Part shown: positions 1 through 12,512 of the stretch, piece after piece
Layout of the letters: each line of letters starts with the position of its first letter
Numbering within the stretch: position 1 is the stretch's first letter
Assembly (NCBI RefSeq): GCF_029873635.1
Contig: NC_080428.1
Span: forward strand, 61,801,957-61,865,956
From: Malania oleifera
Lineage: Eukaryota > Streptophyta > Magnoliopsida > Santalales > Ximeniaceae
Direction: 5' to 3'
DNA: 64,000 bases
The notes under the pieces: model-generated
What the model was told of the DNA's origin: nothing
The model's input: only the letters and a program-made list of their open reading frames with translations
Databases searched by the model: none
Translations under genes and position numbers: made by a program

Positions 1-592
1 TAATATTCAATACCTATTTATTAAGAAATTTTTTTTTTTTTTATAAATTCAATGGCTATTGCTCAGCTTTATCCTAAAATTAAGCAATAATGTTGAATGT
101 GATTTTAAATTTATTACTTGGATTGTAAATACAATAGTGATAGTCTTTAAAATTATATCTTGAATTATTTTATTCCTCAACCCTCTTGTCAATTGTATAA
201 ATAATGGCCTCTCGTAACTTTTGTTCCGACACACATATATATACATTATGTTCATGTACAAATCCACAAAACTATGGTAAGTGGAGGCTAAGACTTTCAG
301 GCATATATAACACCTTTTTCCTTTTAAAAAATATTTTTATAGTTTTATAAAATCAATTTTACTATTATTAACTTATAATCATAAATTATTATGATATTAA
401 TTAGATAGAGAATTATGGTGATAATAAAAAAAAAAAAAACAAGAATAACTTTTTACTACATTAGATTTCCTTCTTAATTGGATTTCATTCCTTCTACTTT
501 TTTTAAAAAAAGAAAAATCTAAGTGGCTACCAAATTTTATTTATGTTGTGAAATAATGCCTCTTCAAACAATGTGCTATGGAATAACAATAT
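1..592. other. AT-rich intergenic sequence
   Basis: This stretch is strongly AT-rich with several homopolymer A and T runs. No reading frame with recognisable protein similarity, no RNA gene and no clear repeat boundary could be seen. It ends at the terminal TG of the LTR that follows. Confidence 0.5.
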
Positions 593-1174
593 TGTTGTAA
601 AGGATCAAACAAACATTTGCAACAATCTAAATAGTGATAAACAGAATATATCTACAATCACAGCAGTAAAAAGAAAACAATAATAAAGGCAAAGACATCA
701 AGAATAACGTGGTTTGGCAAAGCCTACATCCACGGGATCAACCGGTAAGAGATCTCACTATGAAAATCAAAGATACACAATACAATCACATACAATGATC
801 TTCTCTCATTCTCTTACCCTCTCTCATTTTCTTATTTGTCAAAATATGCCCAGAAGAACATATATAACAAGCCTTTGGAGGCTTCCCTTTGAATCCCCAA
901 TTGTCACAACGTTTACATTCAAAATTTGAATTTTTCCTTGCAGCCCCAACAACACTCATTGATGAACATAAGACACTCGTCAATGATATAGAGAAGGCCA
1001 CTCGTCGACGAGTCTTTGAACTCTAAGATTTTCTGACTTTTGGTATCTACTCATCGACGAGAATAGGGGATTCGTCGACGAGTCGTTGCTGAGCAGAACC
1101 AATTTATCCATATGTTTTTCTTCTTCCTTTGTTTATGAGTCCCAACAAGTATAAGAGTCACACACACAAATACA
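593..1174 (-). repeat. LTR of Copia-A with palindrome cluster
   Basis: On the plus strand the LTR runs from TGTTGTAAAG to CAAATACA. On the minus strand it is preceded by a purine tract (AAGGTGGAGA), as expected for a 3' LTR. At 974-1083 it carries four copies of a motif related to the perfect 14-bp palindrome ACTCGTCGACGAGT (best copy at 1000-1013). The end at 593 is inferred from the TG and from comparison with the LTR at 10507-10981, which shares a block at about 715-760. Boundaries may be off by a few bases. Confidence 0.6.
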
Positions 1175-4100
1175 AAAATCTCCACCTTAGCGATTATACG
1201 CCCCTTAGAAGAACCCAAAAAATCATATCTGACTGCTCCACCTTGAACTTGGAACATTCGGTTGGGACTGTCTCCCTTCTAGCACTTGGAGACATACAAC
1301 AAGTTCAAGCAACACTACTTAAACTTGCTGATGGCAGCTTCAATGTCTACCATCAATCCCGATATAGTTGTAGATGCAGTACCCGAAGACTTCACCCTAG
1401 ATTTCCAATAAGACCATCCCACAATAGTAAACACAAAAGCTACTACAAGCCTTATATCATTGAAGCCCCTTACATAGTCTTTAACAAAACTAGCAATTGA
1501 TGGTTCACTCTGTTACTTGCTAAAACACCCCATTGCATAATTATGGGTGACCTTTGACAGATCCCGGACATCACATCCCGTCCTTGGGTACCAAGCGGTA
1601 GACATTCCATATTGATTCTCCATAAAACCCCATTGAGACAGCAAACAAAGTCTCCCTGCGATTCCATTCACAAAGCCACCATGAGATAACACCAATCTCC
1701 CTATAGCCCTATCCACAAAACCACCCTATGATAACACCAATCTCCCTGCAGCTCTGTCCATTTGAATCAGCAAACCAAGACTCATCTTGGTTGTACCCAA
1801 CACATTCGTGTCAAAACCTTTCAACAAAGTTTCGAACTGATTAACCTCAATTGAAGCCTTTCTAGCCAATAATATGTTATTCACACACAAAAAATACATC
1901 ACTCATGACATCCTATCACCCTCTTCCAAACTGGAAGCCTTACCAACTCACACACCTAAGTAGTGGTCTAATAATACACATAAGCCCACCGTGATCCTAC
2001 TGGTCTCCTAAGCTGAAAACTCCCTATAATATGAACTATATCATCTCTGCCCTGAGTCTATTGCTCTACCTGCATCACATGTCCATTCATACCATGATAC
2101 TGTTGACCTGAGATAGAACCCCCCGCATTTCTGCACTGAGTCCCTAACTCCACCTGAATAACATAATTGTTGTTGTCGCAGTTTTCTGGCATTTGTTTCT
2201 CTTCCTTTATCTGAGTACGCTGTCCTATGGCTCTATCACCAAAATTCATGTCCTCGATCATCCCTTTATTTTCCATAGGATCACCCAGCTTGCACCCACC
2301 TTTCTTATACCCCAAAAAAGTGTATTGTCTGAACATCACACCTAGCCTAGATCCTCCATCACTAGAATAGTGCATCAGTGGACATCCACTCACAACTGAC
2401 TAGTTTACCTCAAATCCTGCCCACAATTCACCTGCAACTTTCCCATCTAGCGATATCTTTGGTGAACGGTCATACAAGAAACATGTCATACTCACTAACT
2501 TCACCAAGAAATACCTTACAAGCCCTACATATAACCTGCCCTGCTCACAAAACTTCTTGAATGAAACCAGCGTACTCAGTCCCAATGTTTGATGTCGCGA
2601 CATCCCCTTGGAGTGGAGAGAACTAAAAAAGGTGATTTTAAAGCTGTTGCGACGTCCCTATGGAGTGGAATAAGGTTGCCTCAGGGTGGTTCAAACTAAA
2701 AAAGGTAATTTTAATTTTCGTGGAAAACATGGTGTGATTGAGTCGCCACTAACCTTTTGGAGTATGGTTAGAACATTTTATTATAACCCAATTAAGGGTA
2801 GAATCGGTTTGCGTTACCAAAGTAGGGATTAGGAGTTCAGTTACGCGAGGGGAAGGTATCAGCACCCCCTACGCGCCCATTCTACAAACGATATCTAATT
2901 AATAAAAAATTATCCTAAATGAAACTTAACAGTCGTTAATTTACTCCCCTTTGTGAAGTTACAAAAAAAAAAATGCACATACTATATAAGTATTCCCAGA
3001 AATTAGGACACCTAGAGCTCGAAAAAGCTCATGCCCTTTTGTTGAAATCATAGGGATAGAAAAATCGAGAAAATATTTTACAAACTACACTCCCAAAATT
3101 TTGAAATTCATAGGATCTTTCTAAGTATGAAAAATATTATCTTGGGAGGTTCTGGAACTCATTTGGGATGAAAGAGGATGCCAAAAATGATTTTCTAGTC
3201 TCAAAATATTTTTCCTGATTTTTCCCTATTTTTAGAATTTTTTTTGTAATAATTTATTTTATATTTTCCCAAATTTTTAATTAAATAAAAAAAAATTAAG
3301 TAAAAATGACAAAAATCGAGTCAAAAATATTTTTTAGAATTTTTCCTATTTTTTCTGAATTTTCTTTATTTTTTTATGATTTTTGTTTTTTTTTTTGTGA
3401 ATTTTTAAACCATTAAAATAATTAAATACAAAAAAAAACAAAATAGGAATCGGTCCAAGACCGGTTCTGGGGACTAAACCGATTCGGGGGAAGAACCGGT
3501 CAACGAGGGGTGGTCAACCAGTTTAAGGCCTGGTCAGGGCCATCTGGTCAAAGTGCTAAGCCACGTGTCTTGCCGCGAGAGGGTGATGAGGATGGATCTA
3601 GATTGCTGGCAGGGACGAATCGTGGTCGTTCACAAGGAGCGGTGATCGGATGGCGAAGAAAGCTCCATGCGAACCATTTTTATGAAAGAAGGAGACAGTG
3701 CCACGCGTCAAGTAGCGGGTGGATGGCACGGTCATCGGGATGGTCTTTTGACGTGGTATGATCGTGGCCGTTGATGTGGTGTAGGGGTCCAATGGTGGGA
3801 GATGAAGCACACGCGGATTCCTTACGTGGCATCATCTAGAGCATAGACAAAGATCTCTGATCAAACGACCATAAAGTAACCACGCAACCTTCTAATTGAA
3901 CGAGCAAGGATACGCCAAGTGTTCGAATCCTATGGCTCCAAGACCTAAGATACTTAAACCCAAATTTTTTAATTTTTGTTCCATTTTCATTCTCCCCCCG
4001 AAAGCTTCTCTCTCTCTTCTCTCCTTTCCCCTTTCTCCTGTCTTCTTCAAGTGTTCTCAGAAACTCCCCAATACTTCTCTCTCTTCGATCTTTCTTTTTC

Positions 4101-4769
4101 TCAAACCCTCATTCCTCAAACCTCCTTTTCTCTTCTCGAACTCTCTCTACAATTCCTCAAAGTTCTCTTAGAAACCCTAAGCCTTTATCCTTCAAAAGCT
4201 TAATCTTATTACTGCTCCTTGAAAACCCTAGCGTTTGTTCGAAACCCACTCTCTTCTTTTGTTCATCTCTCCTTCCTCTCTCTGTTCCTTCAACTGAGAA
4301 CTCCCTGAAAGCCCTACCCCTTTCTGAATGTAACCTTTGACTCTCTAGTTCGATCCCTCTAAGGACCTTCACTATTCTTTCCATGTACACCAAACAGAAA
4401 GCTCGGTCTTTATCAAAATGGCGTTCAGCCATTACCCGAAGGGTACTTTGGATGAGCAATCTAGGACTCAAAGGGAGTGTTATTTCAAAGCTCACCCAAA
4501 AGATAAGTCTCTTTCTCTTTTTTTTTTTTTTTGTTTTTTATTATTTTTGTTTTGAAATCTGATATGTATGTGTGTGATTCGTGATTGCTATTGGTTTGTG
4601 GACTACTATTTCGATGGTTTTTGGGGTTCCAGATCTTGGATCTGCCAAATTAGGGTTTCGGGTTACTAGGTTAGAGTTGAATATGAGCTAACTTGTCTTA
4701 ACTTAGTGGGTCATTCCAGGGTTGACTCGCATGAGTCAACCCAGTGGGTTGTAAACTCAGGTAAAACCA

Positions 4770-5290
4770 AGTGGGCTAGGGATGTGTGTTTTTTGGAATT
4801 GGGCTCGGGCCAGTATTTTAGAAATGGGCTCCAGGTTGGTATTTTAGAAATGGGCTTGGGGTTGATATTTTAGAAATGGGCTTGGTCTTTTGGCATGGAC
4901 CTCCATTAAAAAAAAAAATTTTAAAACTGGCATGGGCTTGGGATTAAAATGAAATTTGGGCTTGGTGTCTAATTAAAAATGGGCCCAGGGTAAAATTTTA
5001 AAGATGGGCTTTGGGTTTATTTTTAAAAAAGTTGGGCCTCGAGTAAAAGTTTAAAGATGGGCTTTGGGCTTTTTAAAAAAAAAAAGTCGGGCCTCGGGTA
5101 AAAGTTTAAAACTAGGCTTTGGGTTGCATTTTCAAAACGGGCTTGGGGTTTGGCTTGTTATGAAAACGAGTGAGCTGGGCTAGTTTTAAAACAAGTGGGC
5201 TGGTTCTTTTAAAAGGTAAGTGAAAATAGGTTCGGGTTTTTCAAAGTGAGGTTGGGCTTCTGGATAAGGGTCGAGAGGGTCTGACAGGGG
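4770..5290. repeat. Degenerate short-unit array rich in TGGGCT/TGGGCC
   Basis: The words 'aaatgggcttgggg' and close variants recur at about 20-40 bp spacing across roughly 500 bp inside the large LTR-type element. The array is interspersed with A-runs and partly shares the phrase 'tattttagaaatgggct' three times near 4810-4880. It has no coding potential and probably arose by slippage and local duplication. Confidence 0.6.
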
Positions 5291-6769
5291 TTTGAATCTT
5301 GGGTTCGGGTTCGAGTTCTAAGGTCAAGTTTAAAAAGTTCAAACTTAAATTCAAGTTTGAGTTTAGAAATCCGAGTCTGATCACTACTAAATCAAGGTTC
5401 AGGTTCATGTAAGAACCTGAGACCAGCGAAGACACACACACCTGCACTTACACCCACAGTTCCCATATGGATTGAATGTGACAAATAGGAGGGTTTTAAA
5501 TGTTACCTTTCCCTTTTTCTCCTCTGGTCTTCTCCTTCAGTGGGTGAGTTCCTGAGTGTTGGCTCATAATAGGCTTATGAGTTTATGCTTTTGGGTTCAG
5601 TAATGTTCTGTGCTTTCTATTTCCAAATGTGCTCTGTCTAAATTACTCTACTTCTGTTTCTAAATTGTTGTTATGCTTCCTGTTTCTGAATTGTTGCTCT
5701 GCTTCTTGTATTTGAATTACTACTTTGTGCTCTGTTTCTCTAACCTCTCTGATTTTTCTAATACTCTATCTATGATACCCCATGGAAGAAAGGTTTAAAA
5801 GGATTAGATGTTACTACCCATATCAACAATGTGCACATTTCTTTTCGGGAGCTTTTTCATGAGAACTACATGGTTAAACGTGCTTGGCTTGGAGTAATCT
5901 TGGGTTGGGTGACCTTCTGAGAAGTTTTCTCAGGAAGTGGGTGAGTGAGGACAAAACACATTGAAAAAGACACATGTTGGTCTATAGGGCCAGTCATTAG
6001 TCCGATAATGTTCGTCCCCCCTATTGCCTAGTCCAAGTGGAGGATGAGAGATGCAGTGCTCCCTAGCAGACTCAGGTTGGGGCGTTACACTCTCACTCCT
6101 CAATTTCTGCAGAATTCCTCTTTTGCAATCCTCTGATTCTCCCTAATTTATCTCTCTTTCTTCGCAGATTTTCTCTCTAGTTCTTTGCTTCTAACTCTCC
6201 CCAATTTCTCTCTCTTTCTTCACAAAGTTTTCTCTCTAGCCCTCTAATTGTGTGTGTATGCTGCAGTGTGAGACTCCCTATTTATAAAGAGTCTCGGGGC
6301 TTGATTTGGCGCCAACTTCCTCCTTCCTAACCATTTTCCCCTCTTTATTCCCTACGCTGATAGGGAATATTTTCTTAACAAACTTTATTCTCCTGTGCGC
6401 ATGTGATTTCATATTTTGCATTTTACTTTTATTTTGTGAATTTCATTAACTTGTTACTTCTCTTTTTGTGCGCAGGTGACTTCCAAGTGCTCTTGGATGC
6501 TCCAACTGGCATATAAGGAGTGGAGGGCCTTTTAGTTTTCCTGTTATTATTTTTATATTTTTTGTATCTTTTTGAATGTACCCCTGTCTTTTCTTTGCAC
6601 TACGACATTTGTATATGTACATTTTTGCCTTGCATTTTTATTTCTCTGTATTTGCAGTTTTTTTTCTCTATTTTTATTTCTGTTTCCCTGTACTCTGCAT
6701 TTTATTTCGCTGTATTTGGTACTTTTCCCTCATTGTACATGTGTTTCAAGTATTGTAGCTAGGACACAT

Positions 6770-9068
6770 TGTAACACCCCAATCTCGAAGGGCCTGGGAT
6801 TTACAGCGGAAGCAAATAAACTCAATTATTATTAAACCAGAGTGCTAATTATCTATATTACAATCATTTATTTTAAAAGAAGAAAAATTACACAAGCATA
6901 AATATCTGACATCATACTAATATTTCTAATCAATTTTTTTTTTCTATCCCCACCCGCATGCTTGCTAAGCCTGATTCCCGACATGCCCTTCAGAGTTATC
7001 TGAAATAAAAATATGATTGGGGTGAGACGACACTCAGTAAGTAAATAAGATTATTATTAATGTGTAGCCAAAATGAGTTTTTTAAAAATTTCGTAAAATA
7101 ATATTTTATATTATAACTTCAAAATTGCTTTTAGAATAAATATAAATTTAAAAATTTCTGTATAAAACTTTTACCATCAACTATAAAAGTAAAATTTTGT
7201 AATCATATACTATAACTGTTAAATTAAACTTTTAACTTTAAAACTGTATAAATATTTAATGATAAACATACATATACTTTTCCTTATACGTTTTCTTTAT
7301 ATCGTCATTTAAGCACTAGAATGATCATTTTCATGTAAACTTACACTTTTCCTTCAAATCATCAGTAACTTTGTACACGTAATTAACTATGTATAAACAT
7401 ATATTGTAAAAACCACCCTTAGGCCTGTTTGCCGTAAGTCATGTTTACCCCCATGACTGGATTGTGCGGTCCGAAGACTGGACTTAGCTGGCTGGCCGAT
7501 CAAACTAAATCAACGTACGTAAACTTTAAGTAAGATTTTCCTTATTAAATCCTGGTTCGGCACCAAGTGTGCACTCAAGAGAAATCCACTAACATAAATA
7601 ACCACTCTGTAAATAGTGTGGATGCACTCTGATCCGTTTAAACTTTAAGTTACGGTACCGAGCATCTGTAACTTTGAACTTTCGTTGCCATAAGGGGTTT
7701 TAAAATCATCTTATTATAATTTATGCAATTTAAAATAATATTGTGAAAATCTCATCTTTACTCATATTTTCATAAAAAATGCAACATAGAAATAAACTTA
7801 TTCCACACAATTTTTGTGTTAAAAATATATATCATTTTTTAATAGAAAGAAATGATAAAAATTTACCCGAGGGGATTAGAACATTTTTTAACCCAAAAAT
7901 AAATGTAAGTATATTAAAGATAGAACTGATATAATTAAATATACGTAAAAATAAACTCATGGAAATTTTATGGAACTAACTAACATAATTAAAATTTACT
8001 TACAACATAAACTCGGGTATGAATTTAAAAAAATAAAATAAAATAATCAAATTTACTTACCTTTTCTTTTATCTTGTGCTACAAACACAGTAACTATCTC
8101 TAAGAAATGAGATCGGAATGAGTGGGTGAGTGAGAATTTACTCAAAAATTCTCTCCACCACAAAATCTTTCACTCACTAATCATTCTCTTCTTTGGAAAA
8201 ATTGTTGTGAAAAATAAAGGTTGAGAGCTTCCTATTTATAGGAAAATTTTGGGGAAGAAGTGGAATTTGTAAAAGTGTAGGGAGATTGGTGAAATTATAA
8301 TTTTTTTAAAATTAAAGAATGGGTAAGGGATGGGCAAGGTATGGGTTGAGTATGGGATAGAGATGGAGGCCATGTGGGAGTGCTTGCCACCATTCCCACT
8401 AAATAAATTTTTAATTAATTACTTACCTAATTAATTAATCAATTAATTAATTTATTTATTTATTATTTTTCTTAATCATTATTATCATTATTATTATCAT
8501 TAATATTGATTTTAAACTATTTTTAGTATTTATTTATTTTATTATTTATTTTTGAACAAGAATTAAATTTAAATTTTGAAAACTCATGTGGACCCCACAC
8601 AACTTTGAGACCCAAATGGATCTTACGTAACTCCAATAATTCTCATACGATTTTATAAGCCCTACACAGCTTCGAGACTCGTGTAAACCTCCACACAGTT
8701 TCGGGACTCATGTGGGCCTCACACAGTCTTGTGGGCCTTGCATAGGATACCTATATTATTATTATTTTATCATATATTTCTGCAAATTATGTCAATCAAA
8801 ACATTATTTTATGTACTTATTTACGTGTACAAACAGTGTCTATCCTGTTTATCTTATGAAATTTCATTTTGACCAAGACGACCTCTAGGGAGCGACTGAG
8901 TCGCAATGGTCTCTAAGCACTTGCTAAGACAAGGTCTTTCTTAGGCATCAAACATGGAATCAAGGATCCTACAAAAAAACACTTTTGTATTGATATTAAC
9001 TTCATGACCATTTTTATTATTTTATTATTATTGTGTTTTAATCGTATATATATTTTTGGGTCATCACA
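6770..9068 (-). mobile_element. Solo LTR, 2.3 kb, TSD CACAT
   Basis: The element starts with TGTAACACCCC and ends with GGGTCATCACA, flanked by the 5-bp direct repeat CACAT at 6765-6769 and 9069-9073. No internal coding region is present, so it is a solo LTR. By comparison with the reverse complement of the LTR at 37835-39322 (shared block TTTACAGCGGAAGCAAATA, similar ends) the LTR reads on the minus strand. It looks whole as a solo LTR. A cluster of about four related units with CACAC...GTGT arms lies at 8583-8745. The type of end (TGTRACRMCCC) is common in plant Gypsy LTRs. Confidence 0.8.
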
Positions 9069-10506
9069 CACATGCCCCATTCTTTTTTCAATAAAATGTG
9101 AACTCGTTTTATTTTTTTCAATTTTGATCAACAAAATTAATGTCATAGTTGACTGATTTGACCCCAAAAACAAATAGTAATAAAGTATGACCTAAAATCC
9201 CTGAAAATTACAATACTCAATTAAAGTTTCAAAGGCTCAATCTCAATGTTTGAAAGGCTCAATTCAAAAACTGTAAGACTCCTTTTACATTTAAAATTTC
9301 AATTCAAGAATTTAAGAAAACTTAATTTAAAATCTCAATCCCAAGATTTGAAAGGTTCAATTAGGAAATTCACCAACTCAAAATACTAAATAGGACTGAG
9401 AGACTTGATTTTGAATCGAAAAGAAGGACTCAATTGATCTTGATACTTAGAGACCTCAATTAAAGGTTAAAAGGACCCAAATTGAAAATTGAGAAACTAA
9501 ATTTTTAAATGAAGAGAGAAAGAAAAATCAAAATTTGAGATTCAAAGAGCCACAAGAACTCATTCCTTGAAACTAGAACCAAAAGGACTCCAAAAAGTTC
9601 TTTAAAATATCAAGCCTTGGTTCAAGACACTGAGACTCATTTTAAAAGAAATAAAATCAGTTTTTGAAGTTAAAAGACCCCATTAAATATGACCGGTACT
9701 AGGACTCGTTATTTGAAAATAACAGACTCACTTATTGACATCTGGGACTTGATCGGACTTTTTCAAAAAGGACCTTTCCATTTTTCAGGATCCAAAGTCA
9801 TATTTATTACGCTAGGTCTACCAGTCTGGTTCTCCACCTCAGCCACCGCATGAAGTACACCAAGACCCTTCGTGATAAATCCAAAAAGCACATATGTCTA
9901 TCCCCTAATGCTATCATCATTGGTTCTCAAACATCTAAATACATGTAGTCACCCATATGCTTTAACCGCATATGCCACAAGATATCTGATTGAGATTCAA
10001 TGGCAGCAACTGCACCTACAACCGTAACATCCTGTAGTGCATAGATATTTCCCGCTACTTTATCTCCTTTCATCACCGTCGAGTCACCTTCACACACTTT
10101 CATTTCTCCATTTTCAGACTTGTAACAATAACCATTACAATCTAAAATATCTAATGAAATAACATTCTTCCTTAGACCTGATTCCTGCTTTACATCACAT
10201 ATGGCTTTTACAATGCCATCATACATTCTAATTTTGACATTTTAAATAACAAATATTTTGCATGAAATATCATTTTCTATCAAAATACAACCAGCATAAA
10301 CTAACCTGTAGGTGTCAAACCATTTTTTAGGATCAAAACATCCGGTGTCTAAGATCTAAGAATTACCCATGAAACACTCCAAACCCAATGAAACACATAG
10401 GGTTTATGTGTCCAAAGGTGGTCCCAACCTAATGTCCCAAGGTAGAGTAGTGGGTTTATGTTTTCAGTTTTCTCTTAAGGAGCATATTCGTCAAGTTGGA
10501 GATTGT

Positions 10507-10981
10507 TGTATTATGTGGCTCATATGTTGAGTGGAAGACATACAAATAGAAAACATGAAGAAAACAGGAATGTTGACTTGCAGGAGGAAACCGCTGACGG
10601 TTTCCTTGTAACCGTCGACAATTTGGTCCAGTGTATTGAAACAGTTCATGGTTTTCTGTCTACTACTTCAACTGAATGCTCTTGGTATTAAAATGTTGAT
10701 GGTATGTCTACAAATCGTCGACAGTTTGACTCGATTACTCAACGTTTGTTTTCAAATTTTCAATTGGGACGTTGGACAAGTTGGGTTTTGGAGGGAAAGC
10801 TTCCAGAAAACTTATATATACATGGTATATGTTGTAACTCTGATGTAGTTCATGTCTTTTGGACACAAGATAGTGAAAATTACATTGCCGATTCCTCCCA
10901 TGGATGTAGATAATGCCAAACCACATAATTTTTTGGACAAAATTACCATAATGTTCCACAATGCGTTCTCGTTTCACAACA
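10507..10981 (+). mobile_element. Copia-type LTR fragment, plus strand
   Basis: The LTR begins TGTATTATGTGG directly after a polypurine-like tract (AAGTTGGAGA, 10493-10502) and ends near TTTCACAACA. A short internal remnant (10373-10506) precedes it. The block at 10895-10925 matches, in inverse orientation, a block near 715-760 in the Copia-A LTR. A cluster of CGTCGAC-centred motifs lies at 10585-10735, including an inverted repeat with arms GGAAACCG / CGGTTTCC. No TSD was found and the rest of the element is missing, so it is a fossil piece. Confidence 0.55.
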
Positions 10982-11303
10982 CTTACCTATGCATGTAACC
11001 AAGATTTGGACCACTCAAAATTTTATCCACAAGATTACTTGTAGTCCTAATGACATTTTAGGAGTTGTAAAGAAGGAAAATACTAACCTTATATTTGGGG
11101 TTGTGAATTCTGAGTTTTAGACTTAAATTTTAAAAAATTTAAACAAAATATAATGTAAAACTAGATCACACTTTTTTCAAATTCACATAAATTTAAATTT
11201 AAATTTTAAAATCGATGCTCTTGAGCAATACCTAATGAAAAAATTAATTTCTTATTTTTACTTAATAATGCAAACATGCATGAATGAATTGCAGGTGGAG
11301 ATA

Positions 11304-11395
11304 GGTGTTTGGGGTGGGGGGAGGGGGGGGGAGGCTCAGGGTATAGGGTAGACCCCAGGGGTGTGGGTGGGGATGGGGGACAGCTGAGGAATGCC
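11304..11395 (+). other. G-rich tract, possible G-quadruplex
   Basis: Several runs of four or more G separated by one or two other bases occur at about 11311-11334, followed by more GGG runs up to 11380. The pattern satisfies the usual four-G-run description of a potential intramolecular quadruplex. It is an isolated GC-rich island in AT-rich sequence, about 2.5 kb upstream of the HSF gene. Nothing links it to that gene. Confidence 0.5.
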
Positions 11396-12354
11396 AAAGT
11401 CATTGAATCTTTAGGTTAGGCTCTAATGGCTCTATGGAAAACTGTCCTCTTAATTGCTTCCATGCAGGAGGACAAAGTGTCACTGCTGGCGCAATAATTC
11501 CTCAAAAAAAATATTTTTTTTAAATTAAAAATTGGCTCAAAATTATTTACCCTTTACCCTAAAATTAATTGCCTGTCACCATTTTACATAGAGCCTGCGT
11601 GGGCGGGCATCCCGTTGCTGCATAGGTCCCTAGTGTGCTCAAATCTTCTTGCCTTTCTTAGTTTCATCCTTAATTAGTGAGAAAATATTGCCTTTTTTTA
11701 AAAAAAAAAAAATTAATTTTACTAAAAATAAGAAGGTTTGATTTTAGTATGTTTTTTTTTCTTTATATCAAAATGCTAGTAAAATAAAAATTATCGGATA
11801 TGAAAAAAATTAAATGTTGATAATGTGTTACATTGAATTTTTGTTGTTAATCTAGTATAGTTTTTTTTTTTTTTTTTCTAAGATATCCGGACAAACAAAT
11901 GAGATTTCTTAGGTTTTTTTAAAAAATATTTTTCGAGTTTCAAATGGGGTTTAGAAATTTCAAATCCGAATTTAAAAAAAAAAATATGAGGGAAAAATGA
12001 AATGAATTACTTTCTTTTGTCCAGTCCCGATCATTAAACTTCCAATAGATCTGTCTAGTTATTTTCGTAATTTCATCCTTAATTATGTAAAATAGTTTTT
12101 TTTTTAATTTAATTTGGGTCTAGTATGCTTTTCGACCGAAAAAAAAAGGGTTCTTTATATTTAAAAAATTGACTTTCTTATGGAAAATAATTTCATCCTT
12201 AAACAAAAAATTGACTTTTTTTTTATTGAGTTGAGTATGTGGAAGAAAAAAATGGAAGGAAAATGATATAAAAATAAAAATAAATAAAAGAGAATGAGTT
12301 ATCTTTCTTGCATGATTTGATTAAATGAAAGGAAATAAAGTTTCTTATAAAATA

Positions 12355-12512
12355 TGCGGATAGTTAAAATTTGAGACTTCTATAATATTGTAAGTTTTAA
12401 GTTCGTATCTTGTGCGAAGTATGAAGTAGGAGATATGCTATCTATTATTGTAACTCAAACACAATACGGGCTTTTAAGGTTAAAAGAAAAAAAACAACAA
12501 CAACAACAAAAA
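12355..12512 (+). mobile_element. SINE-like unit (weak)
   Basis: A tRNA-like internal promoter may be present: an A-box-like stretch near 12360 and a B-box-like AGTTCGTATCTT near 12400, followed by an A-rich (AAC)n tail ending at about 12512. No TSD was confirmed, so the call rests on layout only. Confidence 0.3.

Larger units (their letters stand above)
2586..9787. mobile_element. Large non-coding LTR-type element inserted in Copia-A
   Basis: The sequence from TGTTTGATGTCGCGAC (2586) to CATTTTTCA (9787) separates two parts of the Copia-A integrase. Without the nested solo LTR it is about 4.9 kb. No conserved protein domain was found. It holds a pyrimidine-rich leader-like stretch (3980-4330), degenerate arrays (4770-5290 and 9190-9480) and a block at 2700-2880 of a kind I associate with Gypsy-type long LTRs in plants. 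It could be a solo long LTR (Tat/Ogre-like) or a non-autonomous large retrotransposon derivative. Flanks CCCAA and TCCAA suggest an imperfect TSD but are not decisive. Confidence 0.5.
593..10372 (-). mobile_element. Copia LTR retrotransposon relic (Copia-A), interrupted
   Basis: This is a minus-strand Ty1/Copia fossil. Recognisable parts are the GAG-pre-integrase and start of the integrase (about 9800-10370, with a WHMRLKHM-type motif), the end of the integrase and the linker after it (about 2040-2585, with FLGYKKG), a weak RNase H-like trace (1200-2040), a purine tract next to the LTR, and one LTR at 593-1174. It is split in the integrase by the 7.2-kb insertion at 2586-9787. The backbone left is only about 2.6 kb, so it is incomplete and clearly broken, with more than ten interruptions. 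No second LTR was identified. It is old, since it hosts an element that itself hosts another. Confidence 0.75.

Noticed and set aside
1129-1500. Open frame of 123 residues next to the Copia-A LTR
   Set aside because: Antisense to Copia-A remains and with no similarity in this direction.
3896-4203. Open frames rich in Ser/Leu/Phe
   Set aside because: Pyrimidine-rich leader-like sequence of the large LTR-type element; no conserved domain.
6520-6835. Hydrophobic Phe/Leu/Cys open frames resembling membrane segments
   Set aside because: T-rich sequence next to a solo LTR end and open in three overlapping frames; composition artefact.
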